The notes beneath the pieces are model-generated. The model was not told the DNA's origin, ran no database searches, and worked only from the letters and a program-made list of their open reading frames with translations. DNA of 64,000 nt from Lamellibrachia satsuma (lineage: Eukaryota > Annelida > Polychaeta > Sabellida > Siboglinidae): NCBI GenBank assembly GCA_033239005.1, contig BSQZ01000070.1:1828617-1892616 (forward strand), in the 5' to 3' direction. Below are positions 36,560-49,158 of this stretch, in pieces. Made by a program: the position numbers and the translations under genes. Positions within the stretch are counted from its first letter, which is position 1; the number at the start of each line of letters is the position of its first letter.

Positions 36560-39020
36560 GAAAATATGCGCATGTGACATTAGCGATATATAAAACACGA
36601 AGCAGTAACAGCATATCGTGCGAGATTTTACAAACACATCAACCGCAAAGAGATAAATCCAATCACTTTATTTATTAAGTTTCCATACAACGGGATCAGT
36701 TATCAAACATTATCACAGAAAATTCTCCATGCCAACGTCACTGTCACTGGGGAGAGTATTTAATTTTTGTAAGCTGTTAATGTATATATTAGTTTAGTCA
36801 AAATACAAATAGAAGAGGCAAACAATGCACATTTCTTGCATTCTCAGTGCTTCCTGTTAACAAAATACCTTGAAATTACAGAAGTATCCATGCCCCCATC
36901 ATACTGCAATACACAGCTTATGCACGAGCACACAGATTAGCAGAATTATGGCAATCATGCAGAGAAATGGATCCATAATTAGCCAGGTCTTTATTTATAA
37001 TGCAAACATTAAAGAAAAATAAACATGGTTCAACGTTAGAACCATTAAATTATTACTAAATTAATCCAGGCACGTTCACCAAGTACGTGTGTAAATAATA
37101 TCCATCACAAACATGTCCTTTATTTTGACATTTATGGAAACATGCATCAAATTGTATATTCACAATTACTGATTACACTACAATTGAGATGGTCCCCATG
37201 GCATACAAGTGGATGTATATCACATTTCTCAGTCAGCCAGAAACACACTACAGGTCATCACAGCTGGGCGTTTTTTTTGGATGATATATTCGGAACAATT
37301 CAGGGAGCAAAATTTGCAAACCGCAAACTGCGCACAACGCATTCAAGTCGAACTAGACACTAACTAACTAAACACTGCCGTTTGAATTAACTGACACGGT
37401 TGGAATTTCTCCTTCTGTTTCACATAAGATACGACTACACAAATAGAAAATAGGACCACCTTCCTTTTACGGTTTCCACACCTTTGGTTAATGTGGAACT
37501 ACTATTTAATGAGCCTACTTACGCATGATTGAACCTAGGTCAGCCTTCTGGGGAGATATGTTAGACGCCCCATCCATGATCTGGAGCAGACTGCAGTAAC
37601 AGCATCCGGAGTGCACCGCCACGATGGAGTGCACCCCACCTACGATGTTATTTTGGCTGGACCAAGTTCTCTGTGGCCTGAGGTTGAGTAGTCCCCCCCC
37701 ACAGGCAAACAGAGGCCATTTGACCAGCGCCGCTCCACAGCACAGACAATTACAGGCATAATGCAGCAATGCTTGGTATTTGCAGCTAGTGCAACTTTAT
37801 GACAGACAGCCAGGCAGCAGCTGATCCACAACTGTGTCAAAACTCCCATTTACCTTGCATGTGGCTCCCCCTGCAACTGGCCTGGTAATCAGTTCACAAG
37901 CATGGACATGTCAGTTTGCTGGCAATCCAAGGAGAGGGTAGGCCATAAAGCTAGGGATATGGTTGACCATGAAGGTTGTAGTGTTGCTGTGAAAGTAAGG
38001 TGGCAGACTACTTTGCCCCACACCCCCACTAATTTGCCCCACACCCATTGGTAAAACACACATAGCAAAGTCAATCCCGATGGTACTTACCCATGCAAAA
38101 AGTGCTAGTATCAGGGCAGCCTGACAGCCAGTAGCCAACCAGCGCCTGTGGAGATACTACAAAATCATTACAAGCATCAGACAGTCTGACCAGGCACACA
38201 CTGCAAGAGGTGACATATCTTGATTTGCTTGACTGCACATTCCATTTGGTGACAAGATGACACCTCACTGATAGCCCTGACAACTTCTACCGGAAGAGTG
38301 ATTGTTAAGTTATTCTGTCACTTTAAAAAATGCAGCCACTGACTTTTTTACATAAATAACTTGCTGTACACAACCCTGGCTTCATCTAACCCCCAAAAAA
38401 TCTACATACGATTGGTCAGTTTTGTCTCTCAAAGTCTCCGAAGCTGAGAATATAACCATCCATTAACATGACTGGTATGTGGGTACTGATAAGTCATTCT
38501 CACAATCCTCACAGTTGTCACCACAGATAGCATACTTCGATAACAGATAACAGATTCCAAACACATGTTTCCGGTTTCTATACAACAGGTTTTTGTGGTT
38601 GCCCGTTATTTTCTTTAGTTTTTGATAACATCTTTCACATACACACCAGACCGGCCCTGGTTTGATGCTAGGATGGATCCTCTGTTCAAATTTGGTGCAA
38701 AAATAAATTAGCCCCACATATAAAAAACTTCCTAACTTTATCAAAGCAATTATTCATAGAAACAAGAATTTATTTATGGTAACCCTAACAACAATGATTT
38801 AAAAAAAAAATATTATTGTATTTAAAAGTTGACAAGCTCAAGTTTTAAGTACAATAAATTGTTTCCAATTTATTATAAGTCATTATGATTATGCTATAAA
38901 AGGTTACATAAATTAATTACTGACTGATGGTCAATGATCATGCCATTTTTAATATCGCCCCTGTTAAATTACTGTTTCATCAGCATGAGACTAATAATGT
39001 ACAGCATGGCTTCCAAAACT
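36560..39020. other. Intergenic, no gene seen
   Basis: No recognisable coding region. Minus-strand frames of 60-93 codons at 37500-38750 show no known motifs. Confidence 0.45.
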
Positions 39021-39022
39021 AG

Positions 39023-39395
39023 CTAAAACTGCATCTTCAACGGATTTAACCTATCGCAAATCTGGTTCGTTCATGTCCAAATATATAGTGTGTGAATACT
39101 TTTGTAATATCCAGTTGATAAAAAAATGCATATTTTTTTTCAAATCACCGAATGAACTGACTGACTAGTCACTAGATATGGTTTAGAATACTGGATATTC
39201 AAAATGGTAAACACTGTGCGGGTCAATGCCAATCTTGAGCGTGACTTCCATCCTCTCGCCGATCACATGACAAAGCTATGAAATTACACCAAGGATGAAA
39301 TTCGTGAGTTTTCAGCATTTCCATTTTCACTTCACTTAATGTTTAACCAAACATTAAGTAATTTCGTAGTTTGTTTGAGGACTTCACAAAAACTA
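39023..39395 (+). repeat. Dispersed repeat R, copy 3
   Basis: Forward copy sharing GATTTAACCTATCGCAAATC, TGTCCAAATATATAGTGTGT, GGATATTCAAAATGGTAAAC and CTCTCGCCGATCACATGACA with the copies at 3315-3722 and 7230-7630. Its 3' hairpin is perfect: ACTTAATGTTT, loop AACC, AAACATTAAGT. No coding capacity. Confidence 0.8.
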
Positions 39396-39532
39396 CATAC
39401 AGAAGCTGCATAAACGAGCTAGCATGTTGTAGTGGATACTAGGTAGGTTTAATTTTTCGCAAAATGACTTTGAAATGAAACTACAAAAAATCTAATCGAG
39501 GAGGGATCTTTAAAGGGGATCCCTGGAGGGGT

Positions 39533-39756
39533 GGCAACGATATCTGTGTAACTAGGCAGCCATATCGCCAGTGCCTGGCAATGATATCTGTGTAACTAGG
39601 CAGCCATTGCCGGGCAACGATATCTGTGTAACTAGGCAGCCAGTGCCGGGCAACAGTATCTATGTAACTAGGCAGCCATGTCGCCAGTGCCTGGCAACAG
39701 CATCTATGTAACTAGGCAGCCATGTCGCCAGTGCCTGGCAACAATATCTATGTAAC
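39533..39756. repeat. Tandem repeat with alternating 44- and 36-bp units, about 5-6 copies
   Basis: GTAACTAGGCAGCC recurs with spacings of 44, 36, 36, 44 and 44 bases. The short units lack eight bases around ATGTCGCC. Each unit contains GGCAAC-ATATCT. Confidence 0.9.
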
Positions 39757-39759
39757 AAA

Positions 39760-42700
39760 CCGATATTCATAAAACAGTCTAAATTTGGAATTCAAGTTAT
39801 TCTAATGTCCGGAATCACATTTAAAAATAATTTTTGTACGTACGTTTTCAAACTATTAAAAGTAGTACTTAACGTCTTTGTGGCTCTTCCTTTTCTTAGC
39901 TCAATAAACATTCACCACCACTGATGTACTGATACACTGGGTGCCTATCAGTCATGCCTTTTATTTTTTATTAGCTGGTTTACAGATTTTTTCTAACACA
40001 AAATAAATAGTACCATAATGGCCGAATATATTCACACTTAAAATAATTAAAATCTGAGGTGTCCGAAAAACATATGCCATATGATATGGTACACACAAAT
40101 AATTTATAGATATGCTGACTGAATCTTTATGCATGTGAACGAGTCCTGAAGTGTCCCATTAATTAAACTACCTTTTATTTACGCCACTAAACGACATTCA
40201 TACCTTACCATTTCTATGCCAATGTATTCATTCGATCACACAGAAACACAACAGGCCTGGTGATGGCCACCTATTATCACTCTGTATCTTAAATGTTTTT
40301 ATTACCACGGTACTTTGGCTTTAAGAATACGTCATGAAGATTACAACGAACACAACAGAATTAGAGAAAATACCTGGGAAAAGTTTTCTTTAAAAAAAAC
40401 CCCCCAGAAATACTAGGTCGGCGGATTCGTAGAGCAACTGATAAAAAATAAAAGGCCTCACTTTGTGGCGTGGCTACGTACCTGAAGGGCACAGATCATA
40501 ATCAACATTACCCACAATGGCAGTATAACCAGTATTTACCCACACATCAAAACCATGTCTCTGTGAATTCAGGATGTCCTCATTCATTCGGCTGATGTGC
40601 ACTGAATGATACTGATTTGCTGCAGTTGATTTGTATTAGTGCAGCTAATCGCAGCTATTAAGGATGAATGCACAGATAAAGAGACGTGAAGTGGGGAAGT
40701 GCATTTGACAAACACACTGGGTGATACACTGTTGAAGCATAGCGGCTCCTCTTAAATACTCGTACAGACGGCGGTGATCCACTGGACTCCACCATGTGAA
40801 TGAAGCGGCTGGTAATTAAAAATCTTCGTTCTCGGAGAAAGTCAGAAACGTGCCTTTGATAGAAGTTTCAACGTAAATGTACATGATACTGATCTCACAT
40901 GTTTGGAGACATCCCACACTAATTTCACTTTGTACTTTGAAAAAACACCAACCCTTGCTAGACTTTCTTCACAAAATCACCACATTAAACACGGTTATTT
41001 TTTGCTCAATTGGCAGCATGAAGACTACTTAAATCTGCACAAAAATCAAATTTTCTGGATTTTTTTTTTAAATGTTTCCCAGGATATTAGATAAGTAAAC
41101 ACTGCAAAAAATACACTATATTTTCTAATGAACTGTTTCATAGTTTTTAGGCTATCCACCAGATAAGGTACACTGAGGGAAACTATGATGTGGGGAGAAA
41201 CACTACTTCAAAGTGTACCAACTCAGGGTGGGCAGCAGCAACCACAGATAAATGTAAACATCTGCCCACCTCCGGCATAGTGGGGCTGGCAATTAGTAAG
41301 ATCCTACACCCTAAGAAACAACTCTGGGGGGGTGGGGGGACACTTGAATAACATTGACAGTGGTTCAGAGGATTTCAGACTAAACACTCATGACCGGTAT
41401 AAATAGAATATGAATTACGCCAAACTGTTCACGTGGTCTTCATCGTAGAGCACTTCATACGATAAAGGGGGGTGAGGTCGAATAATTACGATACTGTTGC
41501 ACTGTACTGGTTGTTATACTTTCCACTGCTCCCTATCGGCAACCTTTCCCCTCCACTTTTTACAATCGTCTGCCTCCTTCACTTCCCTCACAGTCTTCCC
41601 CATTTTAATTGTGGTTTTCCACTGTTCCTGAGGTCTTGTAGTTTCATTGCCTCTGCTCTCTCACTGGTGGTTGGTAGTTTTTCTGAGTTAGGTGCTGGGG
41701 ATAAAAAATAAATATTGATTACCCATCCCTCAGAAAGAAACCACACCAGCCCCACTTTGTAATGTTTTTTTAATCATTAATTTCCTTGGGATGTTTGAAC
41801 AGTGCAGTTATTCTATACGACCATTGTCACAGCACACAAAACAGAACACCAGGGATATACTGAGGACACTAGCCTTGTAGACTTTATGTAAGTAATGACC
41901 TGATGTCAGACAGTAAGTAATATGTGTGTGCACTGACCCAGTTATAACTGTGATGCACAGAAAACCTGCCATCTATCTCAACGAGTCAACCAGTCACATG
42001 TGTGTATGCAGAATGAATTCTTGGAAAGCATTACACGGGCAAATGGTCCGATTAAGAGCAGGCGGTCAAGTAAATGGTGCACAGCAGGTGCTTGAAAGGG
42101 TCATGGTAGCTTCTATTCAATATCATACGGTCTTGGAATGCGGGGACAACTCTGTGAAACAAGTTTGCTACACTGTCTAATTGTCCAGGGTAACTGTTTT
42201 TGTGTCCGCTGTCATTTTTGATGTCCATAAAAATTAATTAATTAAAATGGGTTTTCCAGATGGATTCTTTTCGCATTTTCCCCACCGTCACTGTTTACAA
42301 TCACTGCCGCAGAAAAATGTATAAACCTTTAAACCACCCCATGCATTCCAAGGTCAATATCAGCAAGTGAGGCTTTCACCTTTTTTAACCATGTCTCGCT
42401 TCAGGCAATAAAAAATACTTGGGGTATGCTTTTCAAAAGAATTCCTCTGCTGTTTTATATATGGTGTGTGATCCCCGTAATTTGTCTCTGAGCTTGAAAG
42501 ATAAGCAGCCTTTTATGTTGATAACAAGACCCGGCCAGGTGGTTTTCTTATCTACTGGTCTACATACATTTGAAATTGTTTCAACAGCACCGATTTTCAT
42601 GGGGAGACCCCTCGGCCCAGGGCTTCAGTGACAAAATCAGTTCTGACGCCACAATAATCACCACCTCCAAAGTGATTAAAAAAATATGCGGACAATACAA

Positions 42701-43010
42701 ATACAACAGAATTTAGCCATTAACAAGTCTGGGCCTGTACATGTAATGGATTCAAGAAACTGATGTCGTAGCCAGTGAAACGGAAAAAAAAATTTTCAGT
42801 GCATGCGTAACAACATCATATTTAAACATCCGACAAACAAGAGTGAGAGGCAGTGTGCAGTTTTGTACCTATCATTTACTTAGTGTCACCTCGGAATCTA
42901 CAGAAACTCCATGTGCAAACATTTAGTTTGAAGGACGGTTACCGTAATAAATATACATCCACACATAGGAATATAAGTTTATTATAGGTGTAACATAACC
43001 GAACCTAATG
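39760..43010. other. Intergenic, no gene seen
   Basis: Frames up to 84 codons, none recognised. Short G/C-rich homopolymers occur near 41324-41340. Confidence 0.45.
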
Positions 43011-43018
43011 TGTTCCTT

Positions 43019-43042
43019 ATATATATATATATATATATATAC
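43019..43042. repeat. (AT)n microsatellite
   Basis: About 12 TA dinucleotides. Confidence 0.9.
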
Positions 43043-43413
43043 ATACGGGTCATTACAGGATTACTGATAATTTATTTATGCACTCAGTCTATATTTTCTG
43101 CTTGTTTCCATAATAATGATCTCTGATAATTAGGTTATTGGAGGGATTTTGTATCTACTTTCTGCAACTTACTGTGCATCCTATGCATACCCGGTAATGA
43201 CCAACTGAAGTTGCTACAATATCAATAAACATTCATGAGTAACAGCACCACACCACAACTGTGCATGTACGTCCAGTTCCTCTATGCTCACATATAAGTA
43301 CTTAACCTCTATGCCATTGACAGAGTATTGGGTGGGGCAGATAAACATGACAGACAGACAGTCGCTTCTGGTCAAACATCTGGACATTCTCTGGACAATG
43401 GAATTCTCTTGTC

Positions 43414-43532
43414 ACAAAACCATATTCATCAATCACAATAAATCTGTTGCCTACAACCTTGCTACCAGCTCTTGATGGACAAAGCTTTTCTCATCAATTA
43501 CAATAAAGTTGTGGCCTGAAACCTTGCTACTT
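43414..43532. repeat. Two-copy tandem duplication, unit about 60-66 bp
   Basis: Both copies contain CATCAAT-ACAATAAA, GTTG-CCT and AACCTTGCTAC in the same order, with moderate divergence. Confidence 0.65.
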
Positions 43533-43539
43533 GGGGCTA

Positions 43540-44830
43540 CAATCTGGGTCGGGTGAAGGTCAGAGAGCAGGGAATGGCCTAGAATAAAGGAAGAGAAAAA
43601 ACCTTAAATAAAAGAAAGGGGCAGTTGGGGGAAACCTGGAAGAATAGGAACAGCGAACGATTAGGGAAGAGAGGAAAATGAAAACGACAGACAAAATTGG
43701 AAGACACTGGTGCTGCACATAAAATACTGATGACGGGTGGGGAGGGGCATTTGTTTTGGCATCGGTTAAAAATTTGTAGACTACGGTACCTAGGAAACAG
43801 GACCTGGTCAGAATGAACATTCCTTCAGAGTGTATAATGTTGACCAGCTTGGGCCAAGACAAGGCCTGTCAGTGACTCACTACTGGTCAGTGCCAACTGG
43901 GATCAGTGTAGCAAGTAGGTCAAGAGGTCACATACCTACCGTACGCAACCTAATAAAAGACAAATCTTTAAAGAAATACTGATACATTTTTCCTAATTTT
44001 TTTATAAGCAAATTCTACCTACACGTTTTATATTTGCATACAAAGAATGTAATTTTGTCTAGAACTGTAATATGTAAATGTTGTTGTTGGGTGAAAAGAA
44101 AGGTAATGTCATTCTTCAGCATCACTTTTTGCAGTCCAATATGTATGCATATTTGTATGTCAGACTGAGACATGTCTGACAAAACATTTGATAGTGATAT
44201 CTTGCAAATGAACTCTGAAAGAGGTTTTCGTTGCTTTGATCAACTAGAGCACCACAACTTCTGGTTATGGGTTCAGGCATTTTGGATCTCATTTTGGTAG
44301 TCGGACCCCATTTTCGAACCCTGAAATTGACTTGATTAACAGGAAAGGCAGTCAGCAGCTCTTGACACAAATCCACTCAGGACAGAATATTTAATACTTG
44401 CAAACACTTGACTGGAAAACGGGCATTCCGAAGACGACGCTAAGGTACACATCCCTGACAGGGGAATACTCGAGACTGAAAGAGCCATTTTACACAAAGG
44501 GGCAAAGGTAATGTTTAGCTTGAGCAAACAGGCCACAGTACTTTTGTCTGCACAAAGTATTCAAGAGACACAGACATTTACAAAATAACCCTTTCTGCAA
44601 CATCAAAAGTTTAATAACTAAGTGATAACAAATAATCGATATTGTTTGAGAAATGTTCTGCATGGTGCAAATGCAGATGACTCCACCTAGTGAGTTAATA
44701 TGTAAACAACGTACATTGGGACAAATGTTTCAAACAAAAACCTTTTGATGAGTATGCATCTCTGAGTATTTGTAATATTGACAACGTTATTAAATCAGGT
44801 AGTGTTTACATAAAATAAACCAGTGATGTA
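43540..44830. other. Intergenic, no gene seen
   Basis: A 100-codon minus-strand frame at 43560-43862 is pyrimidine-driven and unrecognised. A CTCF-like core (minus strand CTCACTAGGTGGAG) lies at 44681-44694. Confidence 0.45.
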
Positions 44831-44836
44831 ATTTAA

Positions 44837-45891
44837 CCATTTCAGTACTACAGCCCTGATCAGCTGTGACCACTGAATACTGCATTCCCAGTGAATATGC
44901 AAGAAAATCGACTTTATCACTTCAAGTCAAGATTTCAGCAACAAAAATGCATTTTATGAATAGGAATATTATCATATATTCTGAAAATACGATAATCAGC
45001 GAGTAAAACGAGCCATATCATTTTACATTTTGGTGCCATGGTAACCAGCAATCCAAGATGGCTGCCACGATTTCAATGTTTTTGCACTTGCTGAACACAG
45101 TTGTATATCAATGTACATATTTAATGTAAACTACTCATGTTGATCATACTACAGGAGTGTATTATAATATAAAATACAATATCAAGTACATTGTGTGGAG
45201 TATAAGTGAAAAAAAGTTATTTATCTGTATTTTATACATTATGACAGAAGTGCTTATTTTTATTATATTTGTTAACACATCATCACAGATTCCAATCAAA
45301 CTTTGCATGTTGACGGATTCACAGACACCTTTTCCTTCTTACAAAAATCTCCGGCAACAACGCATCATCCAGCATTGATAGTAGTGTGCAGCTCATCCTC
45401 AGGGTTTACACCGTCACTTTCATCATCACTGACGTCTGAGTAGCGAATGAAAATACTCCTGGTGTCAGTGTCCGTTTCGCCTCCGGCTCGGTTGCTAAGT
45501 TCACCAACATCATCATTGTTTTGATTGTCAACATCCGACAAAGATTCGTCGCTAAAACTATCAAATAATCTGTCCAAAACATACGGTGGTAAATTGCCAG
45601 TTGAAGTAATGCTGTCCGCCACTGCGGCCATTGTAGATTTTGATAATCCATCATTAAAAACCGAGAAAATCTCCGTAAAATGATATTGATCGATAATCAA
45701 TGATTGCATAGCTACTGAATAGCTAATTCATTCGCCATGACAACCACATATAACAAGTGGCTCCAAGTAGTGGATAATAAATAGTAAAAGCAATTTAAAT
45801 GGTGAACGTAGCCAATGCCAAATATTCCGCCTGTCGTACTCTAGCGTCACACGCTGCTTGGCCGGAAATCTGGTCTGTCGTGCTAAAATGG
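44837..45891 (-). mobile_element. piggyBac-type element, 1055 bp, TTAA target duplication
   Basis: TTAA abuts both ends (44833-44836 and 45892-45895). The left end reads CCATTTCAGTACTACAG and the reverse complement of the right end reads CCATTTTAGCACGACAG, matching at 14 of 17 positions. TTAA plus a C-rich start is the hallmark of piggyBac insertions. The element carries an acidic open frame at 45365-45709 but no room for a complete transposase, so it is a deletion derivative. Confidence 0.8.
45365..45709 (-). pseudogene. Acidic N-terminal fragment, possibly of a piggyBac-type transposase
   Basis: A 114-codon frame starting at an ATG (45709) encodes a strongly acidic, Ser/Asp-rich peptide with segments such as DRLFDSFSDESLSDVDNQNN and SDVSDDESDGVNPEDE, ending at TAG. 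PiggyBac transposases commonly begin with a disordered acidic region before the DDD catalytic core, and the frame lies inside a TTAA-flanked element. No DDD core, zinc-binding C-terminus or other identifiable domain is present. The link to transposase rests on composition and context only, and a captured host fragment is possible. Confidence 0.4.
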
Positions 45892-46368
45892 TTAACAAAC
45901 ACTTCCAAAGCAATTACCAGCTACAACATCCCATGAAATGTGCACAACAATTACACGTCAAACAATTAAATGTCTACAAAGAACCATTCTCGGAATCCAG
46001 ACAGATGAAAATATAGATTTCATAATGCTTTTACAAGAATACATTATAAGTAACAAAATGTGCATGCGCTACACCCAGTCTGGCGACAAAACAGCAGTGC
46101 ATTGAAACTGATAAATTATTAATTGCACATCGTTTTCTCTAATGGAATAATCATCACATCCAATCTCCTAACAGCAGCAGCACCACAGTCTGTGTCTACA
46201 CAGACAGAACATTCCATCAGTGCTATGGCCTCCCGCAAGGTCAGAAATGGGAGGAGGTTAACAAAAGTTAATGTTACAGTATTAAAGGTACAACTAAGGA
46301 CTGTTTTTACACACCACACTTGCAAAAATATATTTCTCTCCTGCAGACAAAACTGGCTTTCTGGAATG

Positions 46369-46830
46369 TGTTTGTTCATACGGCTTGTCTTGCTGATCAC
46401 ACAGTTGAGAACTATTCTGAACAATGTGAAACCCTTAAAGTTATATGTTTGTTCATACGGCTTGTCTTGCCGATCACACAGTTGAGAACTATTCTGAACA
46501 ATGTGAAACCCTTAAAGTTATGTTTGTTCATACGGCTTGTCTTGCCGATCACACAGTTGAGAACTATTCTGAACAATGTGAAACCCTTAAAGTTATATGT
46601 TTGTTCATACGGCTTGTCTTGCCGATCACACAGTTGAGAACTATTCTGAACAATGTGAAACCCTTAAAGTTGTGTTTGTTCATACGGCTTGTCTTGCCGA
46701 TCACACAGTTGAGAACTATTCTGAACAATGTGAAACCCTTAAAGTTATGTTTGTTCATACGGCTTGTCTTGCCGATCACACAGTTGAGAACTATTCTGAA
46801 CAATGTGAAACCCTTAAAGTTATATGTTTG
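46369..46830. repeat. 75/77-bp tandem repeat, six copies
   Basis: Unit starts (TGTTTGTTCATACGGC) are at 46369, 46446, 46521, 46598, 46673 and 46748, giving spacings of 77, 75, 77, 75 and 75. The two-base difference is AT in AGTTATATG versus AGTTATG. Copies are nearly identical, implying recent expansion. Frames stay open on both strands (25-codon repeats) by chance. Confidence 0.95.
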
Positions 46831-46983
46831 CATACCCACTACTGCTATAATTTAAAAAAAATTTATTCGTTTTTCACAAAAAGTAATTTAAAACTTTCAA
46901 ATTACGTTTGCATAGTCAATCTCCAGAAAATTGAAAGGCCTATTACAACCAGCTCCCAAAGTCGGCCATTTTGTAGTATGCCC

Positions 46984-47003
46984 CATGCTGCCACCTGGTG
47001 AGT
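46984..47003 (-). promoter_or_regulatory. CTCF-like motif
   Basis: The minus strand reads ACTCACCAGGTGGCAGCATG, containing the core CACCAGGTGGCAGC. Confidence 0.5.
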
Positions 47004-47009
47004 ATTTGC

Positions 47010-48430
47010 GCAGCGTGTCTGAGGCACTTGGTGGACAAATGGAAATGTTACATATTTATGGTAAAATGGTTGCTTTCCATTACAACAGGCATTCCAAAGT
47101 GATTTTTCAAACTCAACTAAGTTATTTTTAAATTATGCAATTTGATAGAGCTTTTGATTCTGAACAGTGATATGAATTTGATATTTTTACTCCAATACTT
47201 AGCAGAGATTTTACTTTTTCCTGATTTTTTTACTACGTGCATTTTTCTGCAAAATCCAAATTTGGCGGAAAGGCCTACTTTGAGACACCACAAATGTCAA
47301 ACAACACACCCTGAAAACTTTTTTATTCCATTCAGTATACATATAAATCACACTCAATGTTTTTCAAGCATGTAAGATCAACGTACAACAACAATAATTT
47401 AATTTTTTTAATGTAAATTTCCTTAATTTGTGCTGATGGGACAACATTCATAACTCTTTGACAGTTCATAACTTTCACCAATGCATTTAAAGCATATAGA
47501 GCATTGGTTCTTTAAGGTTAACATGGACGTTTACAGGCAGTAAAGGGCAACATATCACAATTACACAAACGTTTTCCCCAAATAAAACAATGTGCCGAAC
47601 AGTGTTCTTGATGCCAAAACTGCTATTTAGTGAGCTACTTGCACACAAAAACACTAGGGAGATAAATTACTAAGAGCTATTCAGATATAACATCATATCT
47701 ATCATTTCAGACTCTTTATGATCGTCAGTCAAGAGAGGACTTACAGACTGTCGTGATTTTTTCATAATCTATTGAAATTGACTTCACAGCTGGCACAGAC
47801 TACACTTGACCGTACTGGTCATTCTCTATTTAAAAGCAAATTGTTTGTGTGCCATTAACACTATACATAAGCAAACAATAATAAGCAAACATAAAAAGCA
47901 GTGGACACATATATACAACAAATACACTTGGTAAAATGCAAATACAGTGTTTTTTTAATGGTTAAATACATCTTGTAATTCTAATACAAATACATTTCCT
48001 TTCCAAGTATGCTTTTCATAATTAACATATCTGCTGTTTACTTCTTTTGTCTGCTCCGTCATCCAAATTCCTGGTTTTGTCTACTGTGTACTATTAGAAT
48101 TTTGAACTATTACAAGTCCTGGTTGCCTTTGACAAACATCAACTGTTGAAAGTGGTCGTCACTCAAGTTGCACCAGTCAGCCAGGACGGAAGATTTTCAC
48201 ATCACCAAACGAACATGAAGCTCCAACTAAAAAAAGTGGAAATCGAAATGAGTTCTCAACGAAACTGGCAATCATTCCAGTTTGGTTGCCTTCCTGTTGG
48301 TCCCTGAACCTCCGTTTGGGATTTGAAACGGAATAAAGTAAAGTGACAGATGACTTGTGTATTATTTTACAATTCACTGAATCAGCCAATATATCAATAT
48401 ACAAATACTACAGTATAATTAAATAATAAA
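47010..48430. other. Intergenic, no gene seen
   Basis: AT-rich with nothing recognised. GAAAGGCCTA occurs at 46933 and again near 47270 in the same orientation, which may mark a small repeated unit. Confidence 0.45.
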
Positions 48431-48436
48431 TTGCCT

Positions 48437-48483
48437 GTAGTATTTGTTTGACTGTACAGGCTGTACAGTCAAACAAATACTAC
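48437..48483. other. Perfect hairpin, 23-bp arms, 1-base spacer
   Basis: GTAGTATTTGTTTGACTGTA then CAG (48437-48459) is followed after one G by its exact reverse complement (48461-48483). A perfect 47-base palindrome with almost no spacer is unusual and should extrude as a cruciform. A related ACAAATACTACAGTA lies just upstream near 48401. It may be a palindromic mini-element or a template-switch product. Confidence 0.9.
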
Positions 48484-49158
48484 ATGCATAAACAGATTAA
48501 AGTTTAAGTTGCATTATTCCAGTTAATTTAAAAATGGATGGGGATATGGCCCGAAAAAAGTCAGTGCTCAGTTAATAATACACCAATAAACAAAACAAAG
48601 TTTATACGGGTAACCATGAAAATATTATCACTAAAACATGTATAATTGCATCCTAACTTCGTGTATAGGCCATCACGCAATATCGTGGCAACTCGGTATT
48701 GCAACGCAACGAGAAACAACCTAGTCACATGATCAATGATTTTGTCTCTTTCAGCAGAAACTAACACTAAATAAGATATCTTAATAACTCAAATACTTAA
48801 TATACATTTGGGACACAAACTGTTGGTATTGTTTGGTAGACAGGTCGCCTAAAAAGAAATAAAACGTTCGCATCGTATGGGGGACAAATCCCGTGAAAGT
48901 TGGACGCATGGCATCAGCTTCGACTCAACTATTTGATGCTAAAATGTTATCGCGTATGATCTTTAAATAAAAAATATTACTTCACAAAATGAAGATATAC
49001 AATAACTTACCTTTCTGGGTGAAGTTAACATGTTTCTGAGTGACTTTCTGTGAAACAGATGACTCCCGACGTCTGACAGCGTGGATACGGAAACACCTTT
49101 GCCGCCATGTTTGTGAACTCACTGCCATTTAATAGTGGGGGGAACTTTGACCGGCTAG

